This document shows, piece after piece, positions 37,993 through 50,700 of a stretch of 64,000 nucleotides of DNA (within the stretch, counting starts at the first letter, position 1; every line of letters begins with the position of its first letter). The DNA comes from Phorcus lineatus (lineage: Eukaryota > Mollusca > Gastropoda > Trochida > Trochidae): assembly GCA_921293015.1 (NCBI GenBank), contig OV121081.1, forward strand, positions 27,903,158 through 27,967,157. The letters are read 5' to 3'. The notes beneath the pieces are model-generated. The model did no database searches. It saw only the letters and a list, made by a program, of their open reading frames with translations, and was not told the DNA's origin. The position numbers were made by a program, and so were the translations under genes.

Positions 37993-40900
37993 TCATGTTA
38001 CAGGGATAAAGAACACTTACTCATGAGGCACTTGGATGTGTTGTTTCACAAACAATATTGAGTCAAAATCAGCAGAAGAACTTGGATCCAATGTCTGTCC
38101 ATAAACGACTCCATTTGACTTTGCGATATCTTCTATCAGTTTTGCAATATATTTTTGTTTCACTGATTTCGTCTGTCCTTTTTTCAAAGATTCGCTTCGA
38201 AGTGAAAAGGAAAATATTATAGTACATTTATCTCATGTGAAAATATTTTGAGACAAAACATGACATTATAGACATTTGTAGTTAAGACATATCCCAAAGT
38301 ATGCTTTCAGAGGAAGATCACAGCAGAAGATAATCCTAATAAGTTAAATCATGTCGAACCAATTTTCTTTATAGGATTGATCATTTTGCGAATAATTATA
38401 AGTAACTGCATTGCTAAACAAAAACCAACTAATTTCCCTATATTAATATATAATTCTTATAGCTAAATGAACGATAACATGTACTTGGTAATTGTGCAAT
38501 CTGAAAGTTATTCCTACTCTTCCACAAACCAAAGACTGCATACGCGACGGCGCCCAAATATGAAGGAAGGTCAATATTCGGACTGCAGGACGTTATTCTT
38601 TGCTCCAATGTACAACATGCATAAATGAAAGGGGCAGTAGCACACTTTTTCAAAATGTTAGTTTCTCCAATTTCCCCCAATTAATATACGTTTATGCCAA
38701 ATGCATTATCTTCAGAGGGACCAATTAATCACCACGATACTCAACCTCATCATCGGTAGTCGTATAAAAGTATAAAGATAAAAGTATCACGTGTCCAGCG
38801 AAAACTAACTGCACCCAATAATGGTAGAGCAATTGATTCGCTGAAAACGTTACGTTCGTTCAAGAACGTCTCTTTTTATTCAAATTGTTGAGGTTTCCTC
38901 GAATGATGAAAAGTTCAATCTTGTAAACATCGTAATGCATCACCCCCCGTCTCCATGCCACAATTAGCAAGTGTAATTGTTACTATATTATTATTCTAAT
39001 AATCGGACTAAATGTCAAATTATGTTTATGTATATTAAGATACAGGTGTTTTTCAGTATACTGAGAGTTAGGTAGTTCACATGCATTCTCAAGCTGCACG
39101 TTCATGTACCCTGGTGACTGAATTAAGTGTTTAATTAATCTCCATGTGTGTATATATATATATATATTTCTTCTTAATTATATGAGATAATCATTTAATA
39201 AGACAAAATCTACTTCTCTAATGGATAACGATGTTTGACGGGCGACCATATATATTTAAATCTACTTATATTATTCTATTTTGATAGTAGATATTTTTAT
39301 CATCTACTCTCTAATATGCCTCCGTAATATTTTTACCTGGAGTCAGGAGTAGAACTTTTGGTGTTATGCGCCCCCGCGTATGGATTTGCTTTTTCAGACG
39401 ACAAATGTATCATTCTGCTGATGGTGGGCGAGGTTAATGAAAACACCGTGAAGTTCTTGTGGAACATCGCTCTGTCACTCTCCCTTTCGAATAACTCCTT
39501 TTTGCTGGCATTATCAAATTTTTCAAGAAATATACTGATGTCATCTTCAGAATAAGTCCTTTCCAGAAAGTGCGTACTGAAACATATTCATATTGCATTT
39601 AAAATATCATTGTTGAGGTTTAACATGCAAATACAATAAAAGGCATTTTAGATTTGGTAAATAAATTTTAATTCAAAATGTTACTCTACAGCTTACTGAC
39701 TACTGCATGTTAATGCAGATATCATGTTATTTGGGTTTAGTCTTGATGTCAATAAAATAACTTCAGCAGACCTGATAAAGTTTTCCCCATTTTCAATGTG
39801 TAAACTGGTCATTCTTTAACTTATTGTGGAACTATCTAGTCTCTCGTGCAAAAATTCGAATTTCGGCATGAAAAAAATAGACGGAAGGCGTCAGTTTTCA
39901 AATACTCCAATTTCCTTAAATTTTGATTGAAATATTCAGTTTGGACTCTAAAAGAAAAAAAGCAGCAAAAGCATATTAACTTTTTGAAAACAAACAGCAA
40001 AGACCTGTGTTTAAATCTGTAAACACTTATTAAGGATTTTACAGAGAAATAGAAAAATTACTGTTTTCGAAATTTTGACCCCTTGCCACTTACATGACCA
40101 ACCAAACTGTTCGGTTAACTATTAGGTATGACATACGATTGCGTTGGAGGTGCAATGAATCTTCATTTTTGTATTGAAAATTCAAAATTATCTGTTTCTT
40201 TTGCGCCATCCCATGCCTCAAAGTCATGCCAAATTAAATGGTATTTGATATTTGATACGCAGGTATGTGAACAAACCTTTGGTATGCAGCTGTTGTTTTT
40301 TATATACAGCTTAAACGTGAAGACATCGGCAATAACAAGTATCTATCAAATTTGATTTAGGATTTCAATAACTATAGAATTATAGAGAAAGTATTTTATT
40401 GGGTGTTTTATGTTGTGATAGATATCAAAATCAATTTAAATCGTTATGATTATGAAAACAATGCTATGTCATTATTGCAATCGTAACAGAAGAGTTTCAT
40501 GTTTGAAGAACTTTCTCAATCGTTAAAAACTGTGTAATTGTATCACAAACATTGTTTTTGGAGACTTGTTTTCCGTCTTCTCTATTTCCTTCAGATCTAG
40601 TACGGCGGCGTATTCTCGTCGGTTCACGGGTTCGTGCGTCTCGAATTGAGGGTTGAAAATCATTTTGTCTGAAACATGATTTGTACTGTTACTATATGAA
40701 ATACAACAATTCAACAAACAATTCATATATTTAGTTGGGGTATGTCATTAAGGTTGTGTTCGATGGCCATAGTTGTTATCCACAAAAAAGGTTGTATGTG
40801 TATGGAAGAACACAGGATGAAATTGAAGGAAACGATGTATCTGCTAATGCAGTACTTATGTCTTCAATTAACCTTAAATCCTGCTTGAACATTAATTCAT

Positions 40901-41135
40901 TTTCGCCCTCTGTTGTAAACTTGTCAACAACAAAAGTCTACAACAGTGCAAACTTTAGAGTTATTGCAAGAATAAATCATAACGACGTACTCTCTACTAC
41001 TAATAGACAGAACGTGCGATTACTTCCCAGTTCCATGGGATCTATATGGATATAGTAAATCAGATATCCAGATTTCGAATTCGTTACTTCACGAAATTGG
41101 TAACATTTACTGACAAACAGATGCAATAAGGACAT
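34519..41135 (-). CDS. Gene B: unrecognised protein of about 349 aa
   Basis: Ten minus-strand coding exons: 41135-41111, 40668-40551, 39576-39337, 38194-38021, 37617-37496, 37053-36970, 36644-36522, 36050-35991, 35267-35217, 34571-34519. Phases agree at every junction; total 1050 nt. The weakest call is the exon 2 donor (GTTTGT). The start MSLLHLFVNK crosses the first intron in frame. I see no signal peptide or transmembrane helix. The protein is hydrophilic and helix-prone: Lys/Glu-rich in the first half ('DISIFLEKFDNASKKELFER', 'KQKYIAKLIEDIAKSNG'), with amphipathic helices in the second ('FHTVKEVVLTLLGGLRDS', 'VIVHWFQKFVSLVVTQ'), ending 'GEKSQRL'. It is probably cytosolic. No family is recognised, and a function is not proposed. 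Confidence 0.7.
36288..36499 (+). repeat. (CT)n/(CTCTCG)n microsatellite
   Basis: About 210 bases of CT with regularly placed G for T changes (ctctcg, ctcgct). On the gene B transcript this is a GA-rich tract starting about 20 bases after the donor of the 36522-36644 exon. The long ORFs on both strands are artefacts of the repeat. Confidence 0.97.
37955..37988 (+). repeat. (AT)n microsatellite
   Basis: Pure TA dinucleotides in an intron of gene B, about 30 bases before the exon ending at 38021 (in plus coordinates). Confidence 0.95.
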
Positions 41136-41231
41136 AATGTTCTGTAATCTTCTACATAATCGTCTAATCGAAGCCCTGAGCACAATACACTATCATCAGA
41201 ACTATCAGCTGTCCAAAAGGTTGTTTATATA
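41136..41231 (-). promoter_or_regulatory. Gene B core promoter and 5' UTR with upstream ORFs
   Basis: A TATATAAA box lies at 41231-41224 on the minus strand, which would place transcription start near 41200. The leader of about 65 bases contains an upstream ATG opening a 10-codon ORF (ATGATAGTG...TAG) and a start-stop ATGTAG before the chosen ATG at 41135-41133. These could lower translation of the main frame. Confidence 0.5.
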
Positions 41232-42080
41232 GACAATAACTAACAAGTGACGGGGAATGACATATATATATCATATAAACCCTCACTCCTTTTCCCCCTG
41301 TTGATAAGGGCAGTTGTGTCAGTTGTGATCAGCCTGTATAAATACAACACAAATCGTTGAATATATATCCTTGTGTTAATCTACGCATTTAGAAGGGCCT
41401 TCTGTTGACGTATCAAATTATTATTCATATCGATTACTACTGTTAACAACATGTAAACGTGACCATATTACGTTAAAGTAATAAATAAAGACATGATTTT
41501 TGAGCTTTGAACTTATGTGTAACATAAGACTGAAACACCTATAACATAAATGTCAATTATAGGAACAGAGATACCGTGAATTTGATGCCTTGTTACACAG
41601 AATGAACTCCAACTGAGAATATTCAAAATGGAGGCGAAGTTACAACCGATGATACCCGATGATAACCGATACGGGTTATTGACGTTGTATAGAATATCAA
41701 AATCAAACTGTAATTGTAAATAATCTTAAAATACCACTTTTACGATGATAATATCCGACTATTTGTCACTGATTGTAGAAGTGTTAAGGCAATGTTTATT
41801 TTAAAACACAACGAAGTAAATTTGAAAAATAAAGTGAAAGCGAAAGTAAAAACTGGCGTTCCCAATGTTTAAATATAGATGTCCGCATGCGCAAACGACT
41901 TGCTTTTGACGTGCAGTTTTATTGAAGAATGATTCTATGATATTCAGGATATAAGAACACTCAAATTGATAAGAAGTCAGGTGGTCCTAATAGGCATATC
42001 CTTCTGTAGCGATTATACAAAACAATTTTCGAGATGGTGTAGAGCAGAGTAGATATCACTTAATATTATAATTTCTTGAT
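41232..42080. other. Upstream of gene B, nothing else recognised
   Basis: A second TATAAA on the plus strand near 41336-41342 has no gene after it. No other feature is seen. Confidence 0.4.
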
Positions 42081-42257
42081 ATAAATAGAGGATATTTGAC
42101 ATTTCTCGTCGAATACCATGGATATCTCTACGAGTGAAGTAGAAATTTATATTTTCACGAGTGGCGTAGCCACGAGTGTAAATATATGATTTTCTACTTC
42201 ACGAGATGAGATATTCATGGTATTCGACGAGAAATGCCAAATGTTCTATTTATTATG
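42081..42257. repeat. Foldback element F3
   Basis: A near-complete palindrome of about 175 bases. 'aaatagaggatatttgacat' and 'ttctcgtcgaataccatgg' on the left pair with 'ccatggtattcgacgagaa'-type sequence on the right, and 'cacgagtggcgtagccacgagtg' is at the centre. 'tgacgtca' follows at 42354-42361 with 'cgacgtcatatgac' after it, the same arrangement as F1 and F2. Confidence 0.9.
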
Positions 42258-42353
42258 TTTCCCAAAACCTCGTAAATGACCCTAACTATATGAATGGAGA
42301 AGCTAAAATGCGTCGCTAGCACGACCGTTGCATGGCGTCATTCAATTGTTTCA

Positions 42354-42361
42354 TGACGTCA
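42354..42361. promoter_or_regulatory. CRE-like TGACGTCA palindrome
   Basis: A perfect octamer downstream of foldback F3, followed within 15 bases by CGACGTCA. Confidence 0.35.
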
Positions 42362-42539
42362 CAGACGACGTCATATGACTGTTGCATCATTTCACTGAGT
42401 AGAATACCATTTTTATTTTCACCGATAAATGGCATATTTTACCATTCGAAATATAATGAACTGTCATAAGCACTACATGTTTGGAAGTCACATATTTAGA
42501 GAGACGTACTGTGTTATCACGTATGAAGTATACAAAATG

Positions 42540-42800
42540 TGATATATTTTATGTTTGTCTAATCACTGTTAATCTAATAGAAATAGATAAACCTTAGCTT
42601 TGTCAGCTAAAAAAGTTATTGTTTAAATCAAATTTTATAAGTAATATCGGGATACATTATCTCTATCAGCATTTATATATCATAGATCCTAACAATATGA
42701 ATATCCTGATATATTGGCTAAACGGGTTTTTTATCGATGCACTAGTATCGCACAATAGGCGATACAAATTTCGACACTAATTCAGCTGATGTTTCTGGGT
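42540..42800. repeat. Dispersed repeat, partner at about 26130-26330
   Basis: It shares 'gtttgtctaatcactgt', 'atatcgggata.at', 'gaatatcctgatatattg' and 'atcgatgcact.gtatcgc' with the copy in intron 6 of gene A. Confidence 0.7.
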
Positions 42801-44849
42801 CACATTATCCTAATTGTTGAAATTCATTTTGATTTGATTTTACGTTGAATTTTATATCTTGCGACTACATTGTTACAGAGATGGTAAAAGAAATGAAGAA
42901 ACCTGTCCTTAGATTGAGAACGATTATACGTTTCATGAAATTCATGAACTGGAGCCTAACTGGTAACTAAAACTATACGGTTGTCTATTTCGATATTCAC
43001 CATGAATTGATAAAATGCGAAAAAGTTTTTAAGAGTGATAAAGAATCATGTGAAACCACACTATTTGTCACTGAAAGCCTATATGTACTTATAACATGTT
43101 AACTATTAGCAGAGGGAATCCTAAGTTTAAGGAGAGGGTATCCTAAGTTGGAGAACTTGTTCCTAATCCGTTTCATGTGAATAAAATATGTTTAACTATT
43201 AGCAGTTATCAATTTATCTATATATGTAATAGTATTTTACCAAATGAAAACGCATGTACAAAGTTGAATTTTAAAAAAGTTCATTCATATTCTTTGACAA
43301 TCATCATGACTTATATCATGTTTAATGGTTTTCTAATAAGAGCAATTAAGTTACGCTTTAGAAACAATTGACTGTAAGTAGCATATAAGTGTAATTAATA
43401 TACAGTGATCATTCAACTGATTTTCATGAAAAGTTTTCATGTATTTACTATTAGACCCTTGATCCGCCAATGCAGTATGAAAATAAGATAGATCTTAATG
43501 TTAAAGTTACGCCAAGTATAAGTATATATCCACTGTATTGAAGGTAATGACAATGGCACGCATATTTATAAAATGAAAAATATAGATGTGGTAATTCAAG
43601 AAAGTTATAAGATTGAATTACATTTTAAGATCTGTGATAGGAAAGGGGATACACAGATGCTTAAATACTGTATGGCTGAGTTATAATTAATTAATATTTC
43701 AAAGGAATTTAACAACTAGTAGAGTTTTCGATGTTTTATTACCAATTAATATTTCTTTATATAGAGATCTTTATATAAATTTTCATATTAAAACTGATTA
43801 TATGTTGGTTAATTATTTGAATGACAAGAATTGTGTTTTTATTAATAATCGACAATAAAATGTAGACATCCTGGTGTACATGTACAGGAGGAAAATAAAA
43901 GGAAGCGCTCATAAAATGTCAAAATGCTTCCACAAATGGCGGGATAAATTTAGGGCCATTACCCAATCCCATCACACTTATCTTCTGAGTCTGAATGCAT
44001 TTAAATTATCCATGACATTAAGAAGGACGTTCTTTTTACGATACAAGGATAAAATGATCGAATCTCTCAAATTCTAGTAATTATCAAAAAGGGCCAATGA
44101 CTAATGTAAGTCGATGTTTGCAATAGTTTGGAGTGTAAACGCGGATTGAAGTATTTCTCAATAGGTTTAAACTTTTCGTATACACAGTGCCTATTTCACC
44201 AACCGGTAAGTGATTAGGTACATATATCTTGTCTTTAATCACAACATAATCTCCCTCCATGATTAAAGGTCGAGAACTTTTTTAACTTGTGTCAGTAATC
44301 ACATCTTCAGCGTATCTAGAATTGCCCAGCGTAGATTTGTATATGTCTTCATTGGAATGTGAACGTATCTGTCAAATAAACTAAGTCATTGGCACTAAAC
44401 ACTCGGTACTTGATAGAGTTAGTAGGAAACGAAAAATAAATGACATGTGGTGGGCCAAATTGTCAGACGACCCACACTAAAGTAGCCCTTATTACATGGT
44501 AAAGTAAACAAATAGTACAAGGCTGTTACCAATTAGAAAATAAAAGAGTCCAGTTGGAAGACCATTGTCAACTCACTTATTAGTTAGAAAATTTCAAGAA
44601 TAAGATCCCTTTCGAGTTTAATCTTTGCATACATATACTGCTTACAATATGTTACATAATAATGTAAATAAATATAAACGTTCATATAACTCTGCATGTT
44701 TAACGTATAAATTGATAAACCTAAGAATACACATACATACATTTCAAACCATCCATTCAATATTACAATAAAGACATTAATACAGGGCATACAGCAATAA
44801 AGGGGTATGAAGATCGACCAACTTCATTTTCCCACGCATGGCATTAATT
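42801..44849. other. AT-rich intergenic DNA
   Basis: ORFs at 43177-43371, 43874-44077 and 44584-44790 show no family motif. No supported gene or RNA. Confidence 0.45.
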
Positions 44850-45085
44850 TTCACCAGTCTCTATCACTGTCTAATTTAAACCTTGCTGCCAAATCATAAA
44901 AATCGTGTTTTGAGTGCAGCGCCACCTTCGCCGACATGTTGCAATTCTCATATGATTTCTGATTGGAACATCGAGATTCGCCGCAGCAGCCTTGGCGACA
45001 AGCACAAAAAAGTACGGGAAATGCGCCAAGAGCGATCCAAGGCAAGCACAGAAAGATTGTTAAATACAACAAGGCCAATCATAGC
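44850..45085 (-). repeat. Dispersed repeat R, minus copy
   Basis: Read on the minus strand it matches 52350-52550: 'gctatgat', 'tctgtgcttg', 'ggct.ctgcg.cg', 'aatcatatga.aat', 'ggcgctgcactcaaaacacg', 'ggtttaaatta' and 'gtgatagagactggt'. The 75-codon minus ORF lies inside this repeat and is not taken as a gene. Confidence 0.8.
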
Positions 45086-46556
45086 ATGTCATTTGGACTG
45101 ACGACAGAATAGGCAATGGGTTGGTAGATGCACCTCACGTACCTCTTTAGAATAGAAAGACACAAAATGAGCAAAACTATGTTAATCAGTAAAGCTATAC
45201 CGCTATGCATATCCTATTTCCGAAATTAAGTTTACCATAGAAAAAGATTAATTGTTTAATGAGAGTGACTATCAATCATTAATTAACTTTCGTCGTTTCA
45301 TAGAATGTTATCTGCTATGATCATATGAATCCACATCTACATGTAAATATGTATTTACACTGTCATCAATTGTTATGACTAAAACATACACCAACACCAA
45401 TAGTAATACCATTACAGAACACAACTATTAATATGATACTCGTAATAATAGTTCTGCAAACATCTACACTAGTATGATAACAATTATAAGCAAGACGATG
45501 CAGAAACTAAAGCAAAACGGCTTGCACATCGCTGATACAGATTCGAAGCCACTTGTTAATACTTACTCTAAAATAGAGTTATAACAAATGTGAGTTGTTT
45601 TGATTAGAATTTTGGTCAGTCTTATATCAATCACTATAAAATTCGCCATAAAAAAGTACCTGAACAAGGACCGAAACTGAAAAACAATAAACCTAAACCA
45701 TTAAATTAGTTCACTATTCCCGTTTATAATGCGAATGTCGATTAAAACGAACTCTTTAATATGACGCAATTGCAACATAAACATATATTATGGACACTAG
45801 TGTCAGTATCTATTATTAGGTGAAAGGAAATATAATGCTCAAAGGAAGTAGCTGAATATCGATACTGTGTCACTTCCGTTGTTGAATACAAACGGCGTCA
45901 TAAAAAGTATCGGTTCGGAAGGGACGCGAAAATACAAGGTTTTCATTAGGTATCGGTTACTTTCACATCATACACGAAGTTATTTTTAGGTATTGTTTAA
46001 TTTCCAATGTCAAATTAATATCATACACAGTAATGTTAGGACCACTTATTCTTAATTCAAAATATACTAATAGTTTTATACAGAGTATATAATAATCAAA
46101 ATATTCAAGTTAAAAATGAATAGGTTTTATTAGATTATGCTTCTCGTGGTGGTTCATGTAGCAGACTTTGATCTGTTCATGTAGATGTCTTGATAAATAA
46201 GTTAAGAGAAATATGAACTAATCACATGTCTAAAAAGCAGGATGATTTGGAATAACAACATGAAGTTCAGGTAAACTTGAACTATTCCTTAATTAGCTTA
46301 TTGATTCATTTGTAAAACAAATGATTTGAGAATGCGCCCTGTCGTTTACAGTCATTATATATAAATGTCCTTTTGGATGCTATAAAGTGTATATATGTAT
46401 TGTATGATTGACGTTTGCTTAGGTTTAACAGTATTTTATATCTGATGTATTTTAAGGTGTCTTTTTGACCTTATGAGGTCCGGTGTTCATTAGAATGTTG
46501 TGACCAAGGATTTAATGATGTGTATATGTAACTCATGGCACGGTAATAAACTATGA

Positions 46557-46614
<58 letters not shown>

Positions 46615-47706
46615 AAAATATTGATTACTATTGATATTATGACTTTTGATGTGTGTCCACAGCTTAAATTATTTTTTTAAATGGCTTATTTTCTGAATAT
46701 AAGTGTTAACCCTACACTATTCTTCTATATATGTACTATGTATGAGAATAACGACTGTCAGAATTACGAAATCTGAGTCTCAAGAGAGGGGTGCAGACCT
46801 CCGAAACACTTCCCCCCTCCGGATCCGCTAACATAATATAATAGATATATATATATATATATATACAACGAATAGATAATGAGTTTGTACATGCACAATT
46901 GATGCATAAACAATGTGTTATAATGTATTGTGAGTATATTTCTTAACAAGTCAAATCGCAGTCCATTCGGAAATCTTTTGTCATTCGATAGATTGGACTT
47001 TCCAACTTTCGTTTTGAGAATAATGCAAGTTGAAGCGCGGAACTACACACCTATCTCATCAATTTGTCTGCAGGTTGGTAACATTTACTCAGTGTATCTC
47101 ATATACTAAATACTGTGTACAACATGATACAATTAAACAACGAATCTACCAATTAATCATTACCTGTTACCTACGATTATACCCCAGGTTGAATTGTAGC
47201 CACGTCTGAACATAGATCGATACAGATAAATGTTTTTAAGTTTTTCCTTTGCGTTATATCGTTAATGGAATCGAACAGCCAACATTTGATGTATTTGTGA
47301 TATCTGTGATGTGAAACATATAAACATGCAACAACATATCGTAAGCTGATATTGTCCATATGGAAGGACTCCTCTGTCCTGATTAAAGGGAGATAACTGT
47401 GTACCGGTTTACTGCAATAGTCGTTTCGGTTTGTGTACCTCGTATGTACATGTAAGTTTGTTCATTGAAAGACAGCTGAGCTTTTAGTCTTCTATAAGAC
47501 GACAAGAAATATTCCTAGAAACTTTACATGAATCAGAGATATCAAATACCAAATTGATTTCCCAAAATTTTACAAAACGTTTGTACAACATCATTTTTAA
47601 TTCATTCAATTGAAATATTTCAAACAGTAGGTTAAATGTTGTATAAATGTAGGTTGTAAAGGCACGCAAATAAACCTCATGCTCTATTTCTCCTAAACAT
47701 TCTGCA
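45086..47706. other. Intergenic DNA upstream of gene C
   Basis: No coding seen. An (ATT)n microsatellite lies at about 46555-46612, preceded by 'ggtaataaactatgat', which resembles the tail of a retroposon. A (TA)n run lies at about 46845-46864. The gene C promoter and first noncoding exon should lie here but cannot be placed. Confidence 0.45.
46555..46612 (+). repeat. (ATT)n microsatellite
   Basis: About 19 uninterrupted ATT/TTA triplets. Confidence 0.97.
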
Positions 47707-47779
47707 GGCCTGGAGACGGACAGAGTGATCTGGGGACAAAACTGATCTTGGATTTCGCTCCAGGAAGGAGAAAAGCAGG

Positions 47780-50700
47780 ATGGGGAAAGAAAGTTCCGAT
47801 GTGTACCTTTTCAGGAAACTGGAACACAACAAACTGGTCAGCGTGGATCAGCAACAGCATTTAATTGATATACACGAATGTTGGGAATCAACTGAACAGG
47901 GATCAGGTATTCACCTTGCATGACGTCTAGTATGAAATTAATCTGAAACTCGAGGGAACATTTGTTGTTGATTATTCCTGCATGATTAGTGAACAATGAT
48001 TTTTGATGGTTTCAATTTTTTTCAAAGTGTTAAAAATTAGTTCATTTTATGTCGAACTGTTGATATGCATTCATTGGGTATTGTTTGTTGTTTCATAATT
48101 TTATATGTATTTTTTTAAAAACCTCTTTACTTTGACCTGAATCTTATACTGCATATTGTTGATTTTCTGAATGTACAACATTCGAGCTGATATTTATTAT
48201 ATGTAATATGAGTACTTGGATATAAAAGAACATTTGAATATAACATTTCAATAATCATGTGTAATAAGATATAATTCAACTAATATGTGGATTATTTGTC
48301 CATAGTCAAGAGAGGAATTCCCTCACACGTGCAGTTCGTCTGGGACGACATAAAGATATCACCAGTATCGATAATGACAAGACTACAATGCAATTTGGGG
48401 AACGTAGTTGACCAGAGTTTGATTTTTTCTTCTGAGATGCTCAGATATGACTTTCATCAGTGCAGACAGTTCTTGAAAATGATTTACGGCTTAGTCGGGT
48501 CGAGGGTTGTGAGATTCGACCCCCGGAATGTTAGCTTTGATATCCTCCATGACGATAAGCCATCTTTTAGCAAAATCAGAGAGAAGCAATCAGAAAGTCT
48601 TGTGTTAAGTTTTCTGAAAGAGAAGTTTGTGAAAGCGACAGGGAAAGATGGGAAGATTGATATAAAGATGAACGATATAAGCGAAGATGAACAAAAGGAA
48701 TTACGTGAAGAGTGAGTATCCGTTTTTTTTAATTCAATTGATGGAGATATAAATTATTTGTCAATACATATTGATAAACTCTCTTAGTAAAATTAAACGT
48801 CACGTTGGAATATTTACTGAAATGAGGAAATATTTGTCACCTAATATTTGAAATACTTTTCAGCATGGGGCATTTGCATAATTATAAGTGACTTTGCCAG
48901 AAGTCATAAAGTGAGTAAGAAAGAACTTATAGGAGTGAGTATTCAAAATTAGGATATACATATGATATATGGGTAATACTTGAAGTATCATGTATTCACA
49001 GGTATGAGGCATCATCAAATGAGTACTTGGGAGACGAAGACATCATTAAATAAGTACTTTGAAATGAATATTTTATATCAGGAAACATCATAAAATCATT
49101 ATTTGTAAAAAGGTTGTATCAAAACGTGAGTACATGTATTTGAAGAAGAGATATCATGACGTGAATATTTGACTGTTGAACAAAACAAAAAGTGAGTGTT
49201 TGAAGATATCATATAGTGGGTATTTCAAGGTAGGAAATATCATAAAGCGATTATTTGAAAGAAACAAGCTAAAAATGAACATTTTAAAGTAGAAAATTCC
49301 ATACAGTAATTATTCGAGAGTTGGAGTTTCAAGAATCAAGTATTCGAGAGAAGGAGATACCAGAAGAGAGTATCTGAGAATTGGATAATCTTAAAGTGAT
49401 TATTTGAAAGAAGAGATATCATAAAGCTAATATTTAAAAGTGAGAGATATATTTTCAAGAAAATATAGTGTTTATTTGAAAGTGGACGTATCATATAGTG
49501 AGTATCTAAAAATAGGAAATATCATAAAGTGATTAATAATACATGAATAAGGAGATATCATAAAGTGAGTATTTGAAGGTAGAAGATATCTTAAAGTAAG
49601 TATTTGAAGGTAGAAGATATCATAAAGTAAGTATTTGAAGGTAGAAGATGTCATAAAGTAAGTATTTGAAGGTAGAAGACATCATATAGTAAGTATTTGA
49701 AGGTAGAAGATATCATAAAGTAAGTATTTGAAGGTAGAAGATATCATAAAGTAAGTATTTGAAGGTAGAAGATATCATAAAGTGAGTATTTGGAAGGTAG
49801 AATATATCATAAAGTGAGTATTTGAAGGTAGAAGATATCATAAAGTAAGTATTTGAAGGTAGAAGATGTCATAAAGTAAGTATTTGAAGGTAGAAGACAT
49901 CATATAGTAAGTATTTGAAGGTAGAAGATATCATAAAGTGAGTACTTGAAAAGAAGGAGATATCATAAAGAGAGTATTTGAAAGTGAAAAACTTAATGAG
50001 TGAATGTTTGTAAATAGAAGATATCATTGAGTATTTGAAATGGTTAGAGATAAGTGACATCATCAAATGACTATCTGATTTAAAGAGACCTCATAAAGTG
50101 AGTGTTTCAGTAAGGAGATGTCATAACATGTTTATTTGAATGTACAAGTTAAAGGAGACATCATGAAGTATAGTATTTGATAGAAGGGGACATCATAAGA
50201 TAAATAGTTGATAGAAGGGGACATCATAAAATAAATAGTTGATAGAAGGGGACATAAAATAAATAGTTGATAGAAGGGGACATCATAAAAAACATACTTG
50301 ATAGAAGGGGAAATCATGAAATAAATACTTGATAGAAGGGGACATCATGAAATAAATAGTTGATAGACGGGGACATCATAAAGGAAACATTTTACAGAAG
50401 GGGACATACAGTTGATACACATCGGTAAACGATTTCGATTAGATAAGACATCCTCATGTGTAGGTTGGGTAAATGCTTTATGGTATAATAGGGCGTAAAA
50501 CAAATTAAAATCAAAATGAAATAAGTTAAGGGCTAGAGGGCGTTTTGGCAAATGTGCGTTTAAAAATTATCCATTGCAGCTTTGTAAAAAAATGTTTGTT
50601 GGTACGTGTATAACCGGAAGAAAATCCCGTTTAAGAAGTGTTGTCATTTCTAACAGCTAGTTATGTCAACAAGGGGCTGTATTTAGGGATCAAAACAACA

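Noticed and set aside
38438..38680. 80-codon minus ORF between two gene B exons
   Set aside because: The flanking exons join in phase without it, and it lacks a convincing acceptor with a pyrimidine tract. It could be an old exon or a repeat, but I cannot support it.
40735..41055. 106-codon plus-strand ORF opposite gene B intron 1
   Set aside because: No family motif and no good splice partners. It is antisense to the start of gene B, whose phase-consistent model explains the region better.
44851..45078. Cys-rich 75-codon minus ORF with a signal-like start
   Set aside because: The whole ORF lies in dispersed repeat R, and the partner copy at 52350-52551 does not keep the frame.
49472..50551. 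Minus-strand ORFs rich in Phe, Tyr and Ser; also possible CRISPR-like array
   Set aside because: They come from the 31-base minisatellite. The units are contiguous with no unique spacers, so this is not CRISPR.
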